From contig NZ_CP047027.1 of assembly GCF_009797025.1 (NCBI RefSeq), positions 4,464,001 through 4,528,000 on the forward strand: a stretch of 64,000 nt of DNA. The letters run 5' to 3'. The position numbers were made by a program, and so were the translations under genes. Origin of the DNA: Cellulophaga sp. L1A9. GTDB taxonomy: Bacteria; Bacteroidota; Bacteroidia; Flavobacteriales; Flavobacteriaceae. This document shows positions 36,232-45,597 of the stretch, piece after piece (position 1 is the stretch's first letter; the number at the start of each line of letters is the position of its first letter). A model generated the notes under the pieces. The model searched no databases. It was not told the origin of the DNA and was given only the letters and a program-made list of their open reading frames with translations.

Positions 36232-37256
36232 ATAGCTTTAAAAGAAGAATCCCGTACAATCAAATTTGTCTTAATCTCAATCGTTTTAGAAATCAACTGC
36301 TTGCTTGGGTGATTGATCTCTTCTATCAATGACTTCGCTGCAATTCTACCAATACGTTCTCCAGGCTGATCTACGGTAGATAGCTCTGGCTGTATTATGG
36401 TTGAATTTATAGAATTACTAAATCCTACTACAGCAACCTCTTCGGGAATTTTCACATTAAATTTGTGCAATGCTTTAATAGCGCCAATAGCGGCATTGTC
36501 CGTAATTGCAAAAATAGCATCTGGCCTTACTTTCTGACTCAATAAAACATTCGTAAGTCGCTTGCCATTATTCAATGAAATGTCTTCCGTACTCTGTACT
36601 AATTTTGGATCGAACGGAATACCATACGTTTTTAAAGCTCTTTTATAACCTTCAAAGCGTTTTTCAGAATTGAAGGAATTCTCCGTTTCTTTAAGGATGG
36701 CGATTCTTTTTTTTCCTAAACCAATTAAATGTTCTACAGCATTGAAAGCCGCTTCTTCCTCATTTATTACAATCTGAGTACAAGGTACTTTTTCTGAGAC
36801 TTTATCAAACAATACTAAGGGAATCCGCTGTAACGTTTCCAATACCTGATGGATAGATTTTGTTTTTTTCGCTAAAGACAACAAAATGCCATCGGCACCA
36901 AATTGTAACATCGTTTGTAACATTTCAGCCTGCTTGTCTTCACTATTGTTTGATTCTGAGATAATAACCCGATACCCATTTTGTTCCGCTTCGATTAATA
37001 CTCCCTTTAATAAAGTGGAGGTATATAAGTGTGAAATATTAGGCACAATTACCCCTAAAATATGTGTTCTATGGGAGCGGAACCCTTTTGCGAACAGATT
37101 GGGAACATAATTTAACTTTTCAGCTAAATCTTTAACCCTTTGAACCGTGCGCTCACTAATATCAGGATGATCATTTAAAGCTCTTGATACTGTTGACACA
37201 GAGAGACTTAAACGCTCTGCGAGGTCTTTTAATGTAACTGTCGTTTTTTTTTCCAT
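36228..37256 (-). CDS. LacI-family transcriptional regulator
   Basis: A 342-residue regulator: N-terminal HTH VTLKDLAERLSLSVSTVSRALN (residues 6-27) with hinge helix, then a sugar-binding domain (ILGVIVPNISHLYTSTLLKG, AIFAITDNAAIGAIKAL, ELSTVDQPGERIG). The start is ATG 37256; the longer frame from TTG 37331 would run through the operator-like repeat. It is divergent from the TonB receptor, GH63, symporter and glycerate kinase genes and most likely controls them in response to the imported sugar compound or a derivative. Confidence 0.93.
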   Translation of the reverse strand: MEKKTTVTLKDLAERLSLSVSTVSRALNDHPDISERTVQRVKDLAEKLNYVPNLFAKGFRSHRTHILGVIVPNISHLYTSTLLKGVLIEAEQNGYRVIISESNNSEDKQAEMLQTMLQFGADGILLSLAKKTKSIHQVLETLQRIPLVLFDKVSEKVPCTQIVINEEEAAFNAVEHLIGLGKKRIAILKETENSFNSEKRFEGYKRALKTYGIPFDPKLVQSTEDISLNNGKRLTNVLLSQKVRPDAIFAITDNAAIGAIKALHKFNVKIPEEVAVVGFSNSINSTIIQPELSTVDQPGERIGRIAAKSLIEEINHPSKQLISKTIEIKTNLIVRDSSFKAI

Positions 37257-37314
37257 CTTCGAAAATGATAGCGTTTGCCAATTTTTTACGGGTCCAAAAG
37301 TAAATTTAACATTT

Positions 37315-37340
37315 TGCAAACGTTCCCGCAATCGTTTGCA
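37315..37340. promoter_or_regulatory. LacI-type operator candidate
   Basis: Inverted repeat TGCAAACG (37315-37322) with CGTTTGCA (37333-37340), 10-bp spacer. A third half-site, GCGTTTGC, lies at 37271-37278 close to the regulator start. Position between the divergent regulator and TonB receptor fits control of both. Confidence 0.6.
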
Positions 37341-37444
37341 TAAGAAATTTATAAAATTCCTATCAAATTAATGTGTTATCCATATAAATTTAGCCTGTAA
37401 TTAAATAATTAACTCAAAAAACAGTATTAACTAAACAAAAAATT

Positions 37445-40039
37445 ATGAAGAATTTAATTTTTGCATTCGTTTGCATCCTTGGATTTTCTAGTGCTGCTGC
37501 ACAGACAGAAGTGAAAGGTGTGGTAACAGATGATTCAGGAATACCCGTTGCAGGTGCCAACATTATTATTAAGGGTACCACCGCAGGAACTATTTCCGAT
37601 TTTGACGGAAATTACAGTTTAAACTCAGATTTAACTGGCTCACAAACTATTCGCGTTACCTATATTGGATACGGAGCGGTTGAGAAACAAGCCACATTAA
37701 ATGGAGGCACTGTACAGGTAAACATTGTAATGATAGAAAGTGGGGAACAATTAGATGAAATATTGTTGACAGCAACATCTACGACAAGGTCGCAGAAAGA
37801 ATCTCCTTTATCTGTTACCTCTTTAGGCGCTAAACAGCTAGCAAAAGCGAATACAAGCAGTCAAGCTGATATTCTAATTGGTGTTCCTGGTATTACTGCT
37901 GAAGGTGGTGGTGGTGAAGTAGCCTCAAACGTTTTTGTTAGAGGATTGCCTTCTGGTGGTCAATACCAATATACACCTTTACAGATTGACGGCATGCCTG
38001 TTTTGAGCACGTTCGGACTTAACTCTTCTGCGCATGATGTTTATTTTAGAAATGATATCGGTATTAAAAATTTAGAATTTGTACGTGGGGGTTCTTCTAT
38101 ATTATACGGAGTAGGATCTGTCGCTGGTATTATTAACTACAACAGCATCACAGGTGGTGTAAATCAGAAAACAACAATTCGTACAGAAGTGGCTACAAAC
38201 TCTCGCTACAAGGCAGATTTTGTGACTAGTGGTCCTTTAGGTGGCGAAGATTCTAATACCTTTTACGCGCTTTCTGGTTTCTATCGTTATGATGACGGAC
38301 CTATTAAAACAGGATTACCAACAGAAGGGTTTCAATTAAGAGGGAACCTTAAGCAGGTGACTAAAAATGGTTCAATTACTTTTTCTGGCCAATTTATAGA
38401 TGATAAAGTACAGTTCTTTTTACCTTATCCTTTAGAAGGTGGTTCTCGTGACCGTCCTACTGGTAATGATGGAAATACGATTTATACCTTACAAACAGCC
38501 GCGGCATCAAACATTTCGTACCGAACACCAGATGGGGTGTATGAATCTCCTATTGAAGATGGGGTTGCTACAAAAGGCGGATTTTTCCTAACGCATTTCA
38601 AGCATAATTTTTCTGATAATTTAAAAATGGATGCCAAGTTGCGTTACTCTAAATATGCACACCAGTTTAATTTATTTTTAGATGGTAGTGGGGTTAGCGG
38701 TGCTAATGTTGTAGAAACGCAAACAGAATATTTAGCCGCAAGAGGTTTAACAGGTGGAGATTTCACCTATTTAAACGGACAGCCCTTAGCTGCTGATGCC
38801 TTATTATTTGAAAACCGACTTCTAGACAGAACAAGACCTTTGTCTGAGACCATGGCAGATATTAAATTAACAAGAACAGCTGGGGATCACACCATCACAG
38901 GGGGTACTTTTATTTCTAGATCTACCGCAGGAGATTTTAATGTCATCACCAACTATTTAGGGGAATATAATAATAGCCCCGATTTAGTAGAGCTTTCTGG
39001 GTATTCTATAAACGGGGTGACCAATAGAGGTACTGCGTATACCAACAGAAATATTTCTAGTAATAAAATTGCCTTGTTCTTAGCAGATGAAATTAAACTA
39101 GAGCGTTGGAATTTAGATTTTGGAGTTCGTTACGAGCGTGCTTCTGGAGATATTGAAAACGAAGGCTCAACTTCTTATGCTGTTGATAATACTGGAATAG
39201 CTAATTTAGACAATGTTACATGGGGTAATGGAAGCTGGACAAGAGGGCACGTTTCGGCAGATGACTTTGCCGTTGCTTTAGCTGGCTTGTACAAAGTAAG
39301 TGATGCGCTTAGTGCCTATGGTAACTTTTCTAGAGGCTATTTCTTCCCAGAATTAAGAGGAACTAAATTTGATGATTTTGGAAACCCTAGTAGTTATGAT
39401 ACAGAAAAAATTGTTCAAGGAGAAGTAGGGGTGAAATACGGAAAAAATAACTTCTCTGGTACGGGTGCTTTTTATGCCATAAACCTTAACGACCGTAGAG
39501 TTGTTAACTTCATCAATGCTCCAGGTGGCGGGTTTATTGAGGATGTAGATACACAAGACACCAAAACTTTTGGTTTTGAAGGTACCTACAACTGGAGATT
39601 TGTTCAAGATTTTAGCTTAAACGGTTCGCTAACCATACAAAGTCATGAAATCAGTACCTCTACTGCAAACCCAGAATTTGAAGGGAATAAGATTTCTAGA
39701 CAGCCAAACTTTATAAATGCTATTGGTTTAGAGTATGATAACGCCGTATTTGATGCTGGTTTTAATTACAACTATACCGGTAAAAAATATACAAATGATT
39801 CAAATACGATTGAGTTAGATGCTATCAGTATTGCAAACTTAAATCTAGGATATACCTTTAAGACAGATGAAGATGGCGGTAGTGTTAGACTTGGTGCTCA
39901 AGTATATAACTTATTTAATTCTGAAGGAATTACAGAAGGTTCTCCACGATTGAATAACACACAAACAGAAGAAGCATATTTCGTTGGGAGACCAATTTTA
40001 CCAACACGTGTATTCTTAAACGCGACATTTACTTTTTAA
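37445..40039 (+). CDS. TonB-dependent outer-membrane receptor of the hexosyl-glycerate locus
   Basis: An 864-residue receptor: signal peptide (1-19, ending SAAAQ), CarboxypepD_reg-like domain at about 22-100 (VKGVVTDDSGIPVAGANIIIKG, VTYIGYG), plug at about 110-230 (TSSQADILIGVPGI, NVFVRGLP, FVRGGSSILYGVGSVAG) and a 22-strand barrel ending in the aromatic TRVFLNATFTF. It should import a substrate too large or too scarce for porins, energised by TonB. No SusD partner is present, so this is not a classical polysaccharide utilisation pair. It is first in the operon read away from the LacI gene, and a hairpin separates it from the GH63 gene. Confidence 0.92.
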   Translation: MKNLIFAFVCILGFSSAAAQTEVKGVVTDDSGIPVAGANIIIKGTTAGTISDFDGNYSLNSDLTGSQTIRVTYIGYGAVEKQATLNGGTVQVNIVMIESGEQLDEILLTATSTTRSQKESPLSVTSLGAKQLAKANTSSQADILIGVPGITAEGGGGEVASNVFVRGLPSGGQYQYTPLQIDGMPVLSTFGLNSSAHDVYFRNDIGIKNLEFVRGGSSILYGVGSVAGIINYNSITGGVNQKTTIRTEVATNSRYKADFVTSGPLGGEDSNTFYALSGFYRYDDGPIKTGLPTEGFQLRGNLKQVTKNGSITFSGQFIDDKVQFFLPYPLEGGSRDRPTGNDGNTIYTLQTAAASNISYRTPDGVYESPIEDGVATKGGFFLTHFKHNFSDNLKMDAKLRYSKYAHQFNLFLDGSGVSGANVVETQTEYLAARGLTGGDFTYLNGQPLAADALLFENRLLDRTRPLSETMADIKLTRTAGDHTITGGTFISRSTAGDFNVITNYLGEYNNSPDLVELSGYSINGVTNRGTAYTNRNISSNKIALFLADEIKLERWNLDFGVRYERASGDIENEGSTSYAVDNTGIANLDNVTWGNGSWTRGHVSADDFAVALAGLYKVSDALSAYGNFSRGYFFPELRGTKFDDFGNPSSYDTEKIVQGEVGVKYGKNNFSGTGAFYAINLNDRRVVNFINAPGGGFIEDVDTQDTKTFGFEGTYNWRFVQDFSLNGSLTIQSHEISTSTANPEFEGNKISRQPNFINAIGLEYDNAVFDAGFNYNYTGKKYTNDSNTIELDAISIANLNLGYTFKTDEDGGSVRLGAQVYNLFNSEGITEGSPRLNNTQTEEAYFVGRPILPTRVFLNATFTF

Positions 40040-40060
40040 GTTAAGTTTTTATTATTGACC

Positions 40061-40096
40061 AAACACATTGGTTCCTGAGAGCTTCCAATGTGTTTT
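40061..40096 (+). terminator. Hairpin terminator or attenuator inside the locus
   Basis: An 11-bp perfect stem (40061-40071 with 40085-40095), 13-nt loop, then a short T-tract (TTTT). It lies in the 71-bp gap between the TonB receptor and GH63 genes and would lower expression of the distal genes relative to the receptor. Confidence 0.7.
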
Positions 40097-40110
40097 AATT
40101 CTATTTATTT

Positions 40111-41415
40111 ATGAAAGAACATTTAATCAAACAGGCCATAAGCATTTTAGATGAAAACTTCCAAGAGGGTGGTTTTACAATACCTTGTAAAGGCTTATAT
40201 CCTTTTCAATGGAAGTGGGATAGTGGTTTTATTGCTATTGGACAAGCACATTATGATATTGAAAAAGCGAAAACTGAAATCGCGACCTTATTAGATGCGC
40301 AATGGGAAAACGGATTCATTCCGCATATCATTTTTCACAATGAAACTGATTCTTATTTTCCGGGAGCAGACGTACACCGCTCAGATTTGAGTCCGCTTGC
40401 TTCAAAAAAATACAAATCTACAGGAATGACACAACCTCCAGTTACAGGTTTTGTACTTGAAGAAATGTATCGCATCGCAAAAGACAAAGAAGCTATTTTA
40501 AGCTATATCGCTACTCAAATAGATAAAGTATATGACAATCACGTTTATTTCTATACCCATAGAGATATACATAATGAAGGCCTTGTTTTTATCTATCACA
40601 ATTGGGAATCTGGCACCGATAATTCTCCTATTTGGGATGATATCTGGAAAACGATGAATCCGCCAGATTATACCTTTGAGCGCAGGGATACAACTCATGT
40701 AGATGCTTCACAGCGCCCAACAAAACGCGAGTATGATCATTATTTAAATATTATAGAAATTGCTAAAGAGCACAACTATAACGATGCTAAAATTGCCGCA
40801 CATTCACCTTTCCTTGTTTTGGATCCTTTATTTAATGCGATGCTGATAAAATCTAATGAATCGCTTATCAATTTATACCGATTATTAGGCGATACAGGAA
40901 AAGTAGCCCAACTAGAAAAATGGCAAAAAAAGAGTATTAAAGGCTTCAATAAAAAATTGTGGGACGACAAACTTAACGCGTATGTTCATTACGATTTAAA
41001 AATAGACAAGCCTATCCGTTTTGTAACTTCTTCATCCTTTTCCGCTTTATATGCAGGGATTCCTAATCAAGAGAGAGCAAATCTTTTAATACAAACCATG
41101 ATGGGGAAATTTGGGAGCGAAGAATTATACTTGTGTGCTTCATTTGACCCACATAGTGATCGTTTTGATCCTAAAAAATACTGGAGAGGTCCCGTTTGGA
41201 TAAATATGAACTGGATTCTGTACAAGGGGCTAAAACGCTATGGTTTTAATGACATTGCGCAGCGTGTCAAAGAAGATTCTATAGCATTAATAGAAAATAA
41301 CGGCTTTTTTGAGTATTTTAATCCTATTAAAAAAGTAGGAGAAACCGAAAAGATCGGGTATGGTGGTAATAACTTTTCATGGAGTGCTGCATTGCTTATA
41401 GATATGCTTAAATAA
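40111..41415 (+). CDS. GH63 glycoside hydrolase, mannosyl/glucosylglycerate hydrolase-like
   Basis: A 434-residue (alpha/alpha)6-barrel enzyme of family GH63 without signal peptide, so it acts in the cytosol. Diagnostic stretches are FQWKWDSGF (residues 32-40), HNWESGTDNSP (163-173), KKYWRGPVWINMNW (355-368) and NNGFFEYFNP (396-405). The catalytic pair is probably Asp170 and Glu401, matching in position the acid Asp182 and base Glu396 I recall for Thermus mannosylglycerate hydrolase. The short length matches that subgroup rather than processing glucosidase I. The glycerate kinase two genes downstream supports a hexosyl-glycerate substrate. Other alpha-glucoside activities remain possible. Confidence 0.82.
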   Translation: MKEHLIKQAISILDENFQEGGFTIPCKGLYPFQWKWDSGFIAIGQAHYDIEKAKTEIATLLDAQWENGFIPHIIFHNETDSYFPGADVHRSDLSPLASKKYKSTGMTQPPVTGFVLEEMYRIAKDKEAILSYIATQIDKVYDNHVYFYTHRDIHNEGLVFIYHNWESGTDNSPIWDDIWKTMNPPDYTFERRDTTHVDASQRPTKREYDHYLNIIEIAKEHNYNDAKIAAHSPFLVLDPLFNAMLIKSNESLINLYRLLGDTGKVAQLEKWQKKSIKGFNKKLWDDKLNAYVHYDLKIDKPIRFVTSSSFSALYAGIPNQERANLLIQTMMGKFGSEELYLCASFDPHSDRFDPKKYWRGPVWINMNWILYKGLKRYGFNDIAQRVKEDSIALIENNGFFEYFNPIKKVGETEKIGYGGNNFSWSAALLIDMLK

Positions 41416-41433
41416 CCACAAAACCAACCAACA

Positions 41434-43038
41434 ATGAACTATCTAGATTATATTATTATAATAGTATATCTCTTAGCTTTTCTGGCTATGGGCTTCTTTT
41501 TTAAAGAGAATAAAACTTCAGGAGATTACTTTTTAGGAGGTAAATCTATGGGGTGGTTTCCCTTGAGTTTATCTACAATGGCAACACAATTATCGGCAGT
41601 TAGTTTTATCTCTGCTCCCGCTTTTGTAGGTTTAAAACAGGGGGGAGGTATGCAATGGCTTACGTATGAATTTGGAGTGCCTCTAGCCATGGCTTTTTTA
41701 TTAATAGTACTCTTACCTACCTTATATAAATCTGGAATAGTAAGTGTTTACGAATACTTAGAAAAACGTTTTGATTCTTCCTCCAGACTCTTAATTAGTG
41801 TTGTTTTTCAGATTAGTAGGTCGGTAGCTACTGGAGTTATGGTCTATGCCATGGCACTGATACTACAGGCGACCATCCAATTAGATTTTGTTGTTTCTGT
41901 GCTTTTGATTGGTGTTATTACTATGATCTATTCCTTTCAAGGCGGAATGAAAGCGGTCATTTGGGGCGATGTGATTCAGATGACGATTCTCTTTTTCGGA
42001 ATTATTATTTGTTTGTTTTATGGTTTTAGTGAGTTAGGTGGCGTAGATAATTTCTTAACGAAAGTAGATCCAGACCGTATTCAGGCAGTAGATTTTAGTA
42101 AATGGGGTTTTAATAATGCCGATGGGAATGATGAATTTGGTTTTTGGCCTATGGTCTTAGGGGGTTTCTTTTTATATGCCTCTTACTACGGAACAGACCA
42201 AACGCAATCCCAACGTTTATTGTCTTCTAAAGATATGCCTTCGTTAAAAAAGTTATTATTAGCCAATGGTTTACTGCGGTTCCCTTTTACCTTAACCTAT
42301 TGTATTATGGGATTGGTGCTTGGAACACTTTTGGTGCAAGATGTTAGTTATCAAGAAATGATAGATACCGTGTACCATGCAAATATTGGCTCTTTAGAAG
42401 GTAAAAGGGCCGATTTAATGGTACCTGTTTTTATCATTAAATACTTACCTAACGGGGTCATCGGCATACTAATCGTCGCGATTATGTCTGCAGCAATGTC
42501 TAGTTTAAGTTCTACAGTAAATTCACTTTCTGCGGTAACTATGGAAGATATTGTAAAACGGTTTAAACCTCATATGGAAGACAAAAAATACATCAGCTAC
42601 TCTAGATACTTATCTATATTTTGGGGCTTGGTGTGTTTATTCTTTGCTTTTTTTGCAGGAAGCATTGAAGGTACCGTGATTGAGGTCATCAATAAGATTA
42701 GTTCTGTTTTTTACGGTCCTATACTGGCCGTATTTATTTTGGCCATTGCTACGAAAAAAACCCATGCCTTAGGGGCTAATATCGGGATCATAGCTGGAGT
42801 ACTGTTTAATATGTATTTATGGCTTTATGTACCTCAAATATTCTGGTTCTGGTGGAATGCACTGGGTTGTTTAGTTACAATCATTGTGGCATTAAGTGTG
42901 AGTTATATTGTGAAAGCTAAACCAAAAGAAGGGTTAGAAGTAGTCTATGACCCTAGTAGAAAAGAACTGGCTATTTTAGTGGTTTATTTTTGCGTAATTG
43001 TATTAATAAGCACCTCATTACCTGCTATTTTAAGTTAA
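41434..43038 (+). CDS. Sodium:solute symporter (SSS family)
   Basis: A 534-residue inner-membrane protein with about 13-14 helices. SSS landmarks are SGDYFLGGKSMGWFPLSLSTMATQLSAVSF near the N-terminus and the unwound-helix region IMSAAMSSLSSTVNSLSAVTMEDI (around residue 355). It takes up a sugar or glycoside with sodium and is the plausible inner-membrane step for the compound brought in by the TonB receptor. It begins 18 bp after the GH63 stop and ends 10 bp before the glycerate kinase. Confidence 0.93.
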   Translation: MNYLDYIIIIVYLLAFLAMGFFFKENKTSGDYFLGGKSMGWFPLSLSTMATQLSAVSFISAPAFVGLKQGGGMQWLTYEFGVPLAMAFLLIVLLPTLYKSGIVSVYEYLEKRFDSSSRLLISVVFQISRSVATGVMVYAMALILQATIQLDFVVSVLLIGVITMIYSFQGGMKAVIWGDVIQMTILFFGIIICLFYGFSELGGVDNFLTKVDPDRIQAVDFSKWGFNNADGNDEFGFWPMVLGGFFLYASYYGTDQTQSQRLLSSKDMPSLKKLLLANGLLRFPFTLTYCIMGLVLGTLLVQDVSYQEMIDTVYHANIGSLEGKRADLMVPVFIIKYLPNGVIGILIVAIMSAAMSSLSSTVNSLSAVTMEDIVKRFKPHMEDKKYISYSRYLSIFWGLVCLFFAFFAGSIEGTVIEVINKISSVFYGPILAVFILAIATKKTHALGANIGIIAGVLFNMYLWLYVPQIFWFWWNALGCLVTIIVALSVSYIVKAKPKEGLEVVYDPSRKELAILVVYFCVIVLISTSLPAILS

Positions 43039-43048
43039 AAAACACACG

Positions 43049-44173
43049 ATGAAATTTGTAATTGCACCCGATAAATTTAAAGGCTCTTTAACTGGTATTG
43101 AATTTTGCGATGCCGTGGAAGAGGGACTCCTAAAAGTATTTCCGCAAGCGGATATTTTAAAAATTCCGTTGGCGGATGGTGGCGATGGTACAGTTGCTGT
43201 TATTAAAAATTACATTCAAGGGATCATGGTTACGGTGAATGTTAACAATCCGCATTTTGAAAAAGTAGAAGCATCGTACTTGTATTCTGATGAAACCAAA
43301 ACTGCTTTTATAGAAATGGCAGAAGCTTCGGGCTTAAAATTATTAAATGCTGATGATTTTGATTGTATGAATGCCAGCAGTTATGGCACAGGAGAACTAA
43401 TTGCAGATTGTGTGAGTAGGGGAGCGGAGCACTTAATTTTAGGTATTGGAGGGAGTGCGACTAATGATGCAGGAATTGGAATGGCCGCTGCTCTAGGCTT
43501 TGAGTTTTTTGATGTCAATAATCAGATTCTGAAACCCATTGGCGCTAATTTGATCAAAATCCACCATATTGCTGCCAACAAAGTAGCTAAAAATCTAAAA
43601 AGACTCAAAGTACAAGTCGCCTGTGACGTTACCAATCCTTTGTACGGTAAAGAGGGAGCTGCATATATTTATGCGGCCCAGAAAGGAGCTGACAAAAACC
43701 AAATAGCCGAACTAGATCTTGGACTGCAGCAGTTTGCCCGTGTGGTTAATTCCATGTACAATATAGAGGTGCAATCCATTAAAGGGGGTGGTGCTGCTGG
43801 AGGAATGGGAGTAGGGGTTTCTGTATTTTTAAACGGTGTACTGGCATCAGGCATCGAACTAATTAAAGAATTGGCCGATTTTGACGCTCAAATAAAAAAT
43901 GCTGATTGGATTATTACAGGCGAAGGAAAATTAGATGATCAATCCTTATCAGGAAAAACAATTCAAGGGGTGTTAAACGCTGCCCACCGAGAAAAAATAA
44001 AAGTAGCAGCCTTATGTGGTGTGGTAGATTTATCTATCGAAGCACAAGAAACACTAGGCATTACCTATACTACTGCAATTTTAAAAGAGATTAGCACCAT
44101 ACAAGAAGCCATGGCGAATAGCAAAGATAATTTGATTTTTGCTGCGTATAACTTCGCTCGCATAATTGCTTAA
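43049..44173 (+). CDS. glxK: Glycerate kinase (GarK/GlxK type)
   Basis: A 374-residue class I glycerate kinase that phosphorylates glycerate with ATP. The signature is at the start (VIAPDKFKGSLTGIEFCDAV) followed by PLADGGDGTVAV, the IGGSATNDAGIGMAAALG loop (about residue 135), and ITGEGKLDDQSLSGKT near residue 290. It is the last gene of the GH63/symporter operon and provides entry of glycerate into glycolysis, as the 2-phosphate for this class. Gene symbol is by family; orthology to glxK or garK was not tested. Confidence 0.93.
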   Translation: MKFVIAPDKFKGSLTGIEFCDAVEEGLLKVFPQADILKIPLADGGDGTVAVIKNYIQGIMVTVNVNNPHFEKVEASYLYSDETKTAFIEMAEASGLKLLNADDFDCMNASSYGTGELIADCVSRGAEHLILGIGGSATNDAGIGMAAALGFEFFDVNNQILKPIGANLIKIHHIAANKVAKNLKRLKVQVACDVTNPLYGKEGAAYIYAAQKGADKNQIAELDLGLQQFARVVNSMYNIEVQSIKGGGAAGGMGVGVSVFLNGVLASGIELIKELADFDAQIKNADWIITGEGKLDDQSLSGKTIQGVLNAAHREKIKVAALCGVVDLSIEAQETLGITYTTAILKEISTIQEAMANSKDNLIFAAYNFARIIA

Positions 44174-44264
44174 ATTTCTGTTTTGTTTATAAAATGTGGG
44201 CTAACTATTCGGATTTCTATATAAATTGTCGAATTTTGCCCGCATTTTAAAATTGAAAAGAAGC

Positions 44265-44741
44265 ATGACAGAAAGAGATGAGTTTTTCATGAAAAGAGCG
44301 ATAGCACTTGCCGCAGAAGGTATGAATGCTAATGCTGGTGGCCCTTTTGGAGCTGTAGTTGTAAAAGACGATGAAATTATCGCAGAAGGCTACAATAAAG
44401 TTACGTCTACCAATGATCCTACAGCACATGCTGAGGTAGTTGCCATTCGTGAAGCCTGTAAAAAATTAAATAATTTTGAACTTACCGATTGTACTATTTA
44501 TACGTCTTGTGAGCCCTGCCCTATGTGTTTAGGCGCTATTTACTGGACCAGACCAAAGATGGTTTATTTTGGATGTAGCCGTGAAGATGCTGCTGCCATA
44601 CAGTTTGATGATCAGTTTATTTATGATGAGATCGATAAAGATATTGACGGACGTCAAATTAAGTTTGTACAACTCGCACGTAAAGACGCTTTAGAAGTGT
44701 TTAATGCTTGGGATAGTAAGCAAGATAAAAAAGAATACTAG
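44265..44741 (+). CDS. guaD: Guanine deaminase (CDA-fold, B. subtilis GuaD type)
   Basis: A 158-residue zinc deaminase converting guanine to xanthine. Zinc and catalytic residues are TAHAEVVAI (His54, Glu56) and SCEPCPMC (Cys82, Cys85). GGPFGAVVV, LGAIYWTRPKMVYFG and the C-terminal KKEY match what I recall of B. subtilis GuaD almost end to end. Start ATG 44265 is preferred; an in-frame TTG at 44226 would add an unconserved tail. It is 91 bp after glycerate kinase and probably independent of it. Confidence 0.88.
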   Translation: MTERDEFFMKRAIALAAEGMNANAGGPFGAVVVKDDEIIAEGYNKVTSTNDPTAHAEVVAIREACKKLNNFELTDCTIYTSCEPCPMCLGAIYWTRPKMVYFGCSREDAAAIQFDDQFIYDEIDKDIDGRQIKFVQLARKDALEVFNAWDSKQDKKEY

Positions 44742-44769
44742 TACGCAGTATTAAGTATTAAGTATTATT

Positions 44770-44805
44770 AAAAAAGCCTCGAAGAAAATTCTTCGAGGCT
44801 TTTTT
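44770..44805. terminator. Bidirectional terminator between guaD and the CHRD lipoprotein
   Basis: A 15-bp inverted repeat (44770-44784 with 44791-44805), extendable by two pairs into the loop, with A6 on one side and T6 on the other. It serves both convergent genes. Confidence 0.92.
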
Positions 44806-44823
44806 ATATAAAATATTCTTTAA

Positions 44824-45300
44824 TTATTTCGCTTGTTCGTTGATCGCATTGATACCAATATTCCCTTGAGCAATAACTGTTTCTAAGTCACTAGCACTTT
44901 GGTGAACTCTAATGTTTCCATCAAAAAATAGCAATTCATCAAACGTAATTGCCGTACCGTTGTCTAACATAGAAACTTCTGTAGTACTTTCTTCACAGTT
45001 ACATTCAATAGGCGCTAAAGTGATCGCTACTTCACCTGTAGAAGAAACATCATCTAAATAAATAAATGCTGGGTGAATATCATTATTAGAATTGGTTAAA
45101 CTTAAGAAGATTGTTGTTGTTCCGTCCTCTTTTTCTGTAAATGTAGCCGTTCCAGAAATGTCTGCATTATCCGCAGCATTTAAAGCAAATACTTTAGTAC
45201 GTAATCCAGCTTCAGACGTTTCTGTCTCATCTTTAGAACAACCAACAAAGGCAAACGCTGCTGCCAAAAACAATACTAGGGAGATTTTTTTCAAGTTCAT
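44824..45300 (-). CDS. CHRD-like lipoprotein
   Basis: A 158-residue lipoprotein: signal peptide with lipobox AFVGC followed by an acidic linker. The domain contains ISGTATFTEKEDGTTTIFLSL, HPAFIYLDD and the C-terminal NIRVHQSASDLETVIAQGNIG, the pattern of CHRD-type domains in secreted flavobacterial proteins. Function unknown. It is monocistronic and ends at the shared terminator. Confidence 0.72.
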   Translation of the reverse strand: MNLKKISLVLFLAAAFAFVGCSKDETETSEAGLRTKVFALNAADNADISGTATFTEKEDGTTTIFLSLTNSNNDIHPAFIYLDDVSSTGEVAITLAPIECNCEESTTEVSMLDNGTAITFDELLFFDGNIRVHQSASDLETVIAQGNIGINAINEQAK

Positions 45301-45597
45301 AATTAGTTAAAAATTAGTGTTAATATTAGCACAAATGTATATAAAGGAAATCATATTTTTTTTGCGAATTATGCAATTCTTTTACCATACGATTAATCAA
45401 CGTCAACAGGTTTATTTTCAACGTTGAAAGGCTATTTTAAGGAGTAATTTTTTCAATTTAAAAGATGCTTATTCACACTTTTAGTTTTTTTGTAAGTTAA
45501 TTCTTATTGCCCAGTAGCTCGTAGTATGAAATACAAACTGTAAATTTGATGATAGAACAGTAAAACACCAGCACTAAACCCTAATAACGATACGATA

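Noticed and set aside
37257..37331. N-terminal extension of the LacI regulator starting at TTG
   Set aside because: It would translate the operator-like repeat; the HTH begins right after ATG 37256, as in other LacI proteins.
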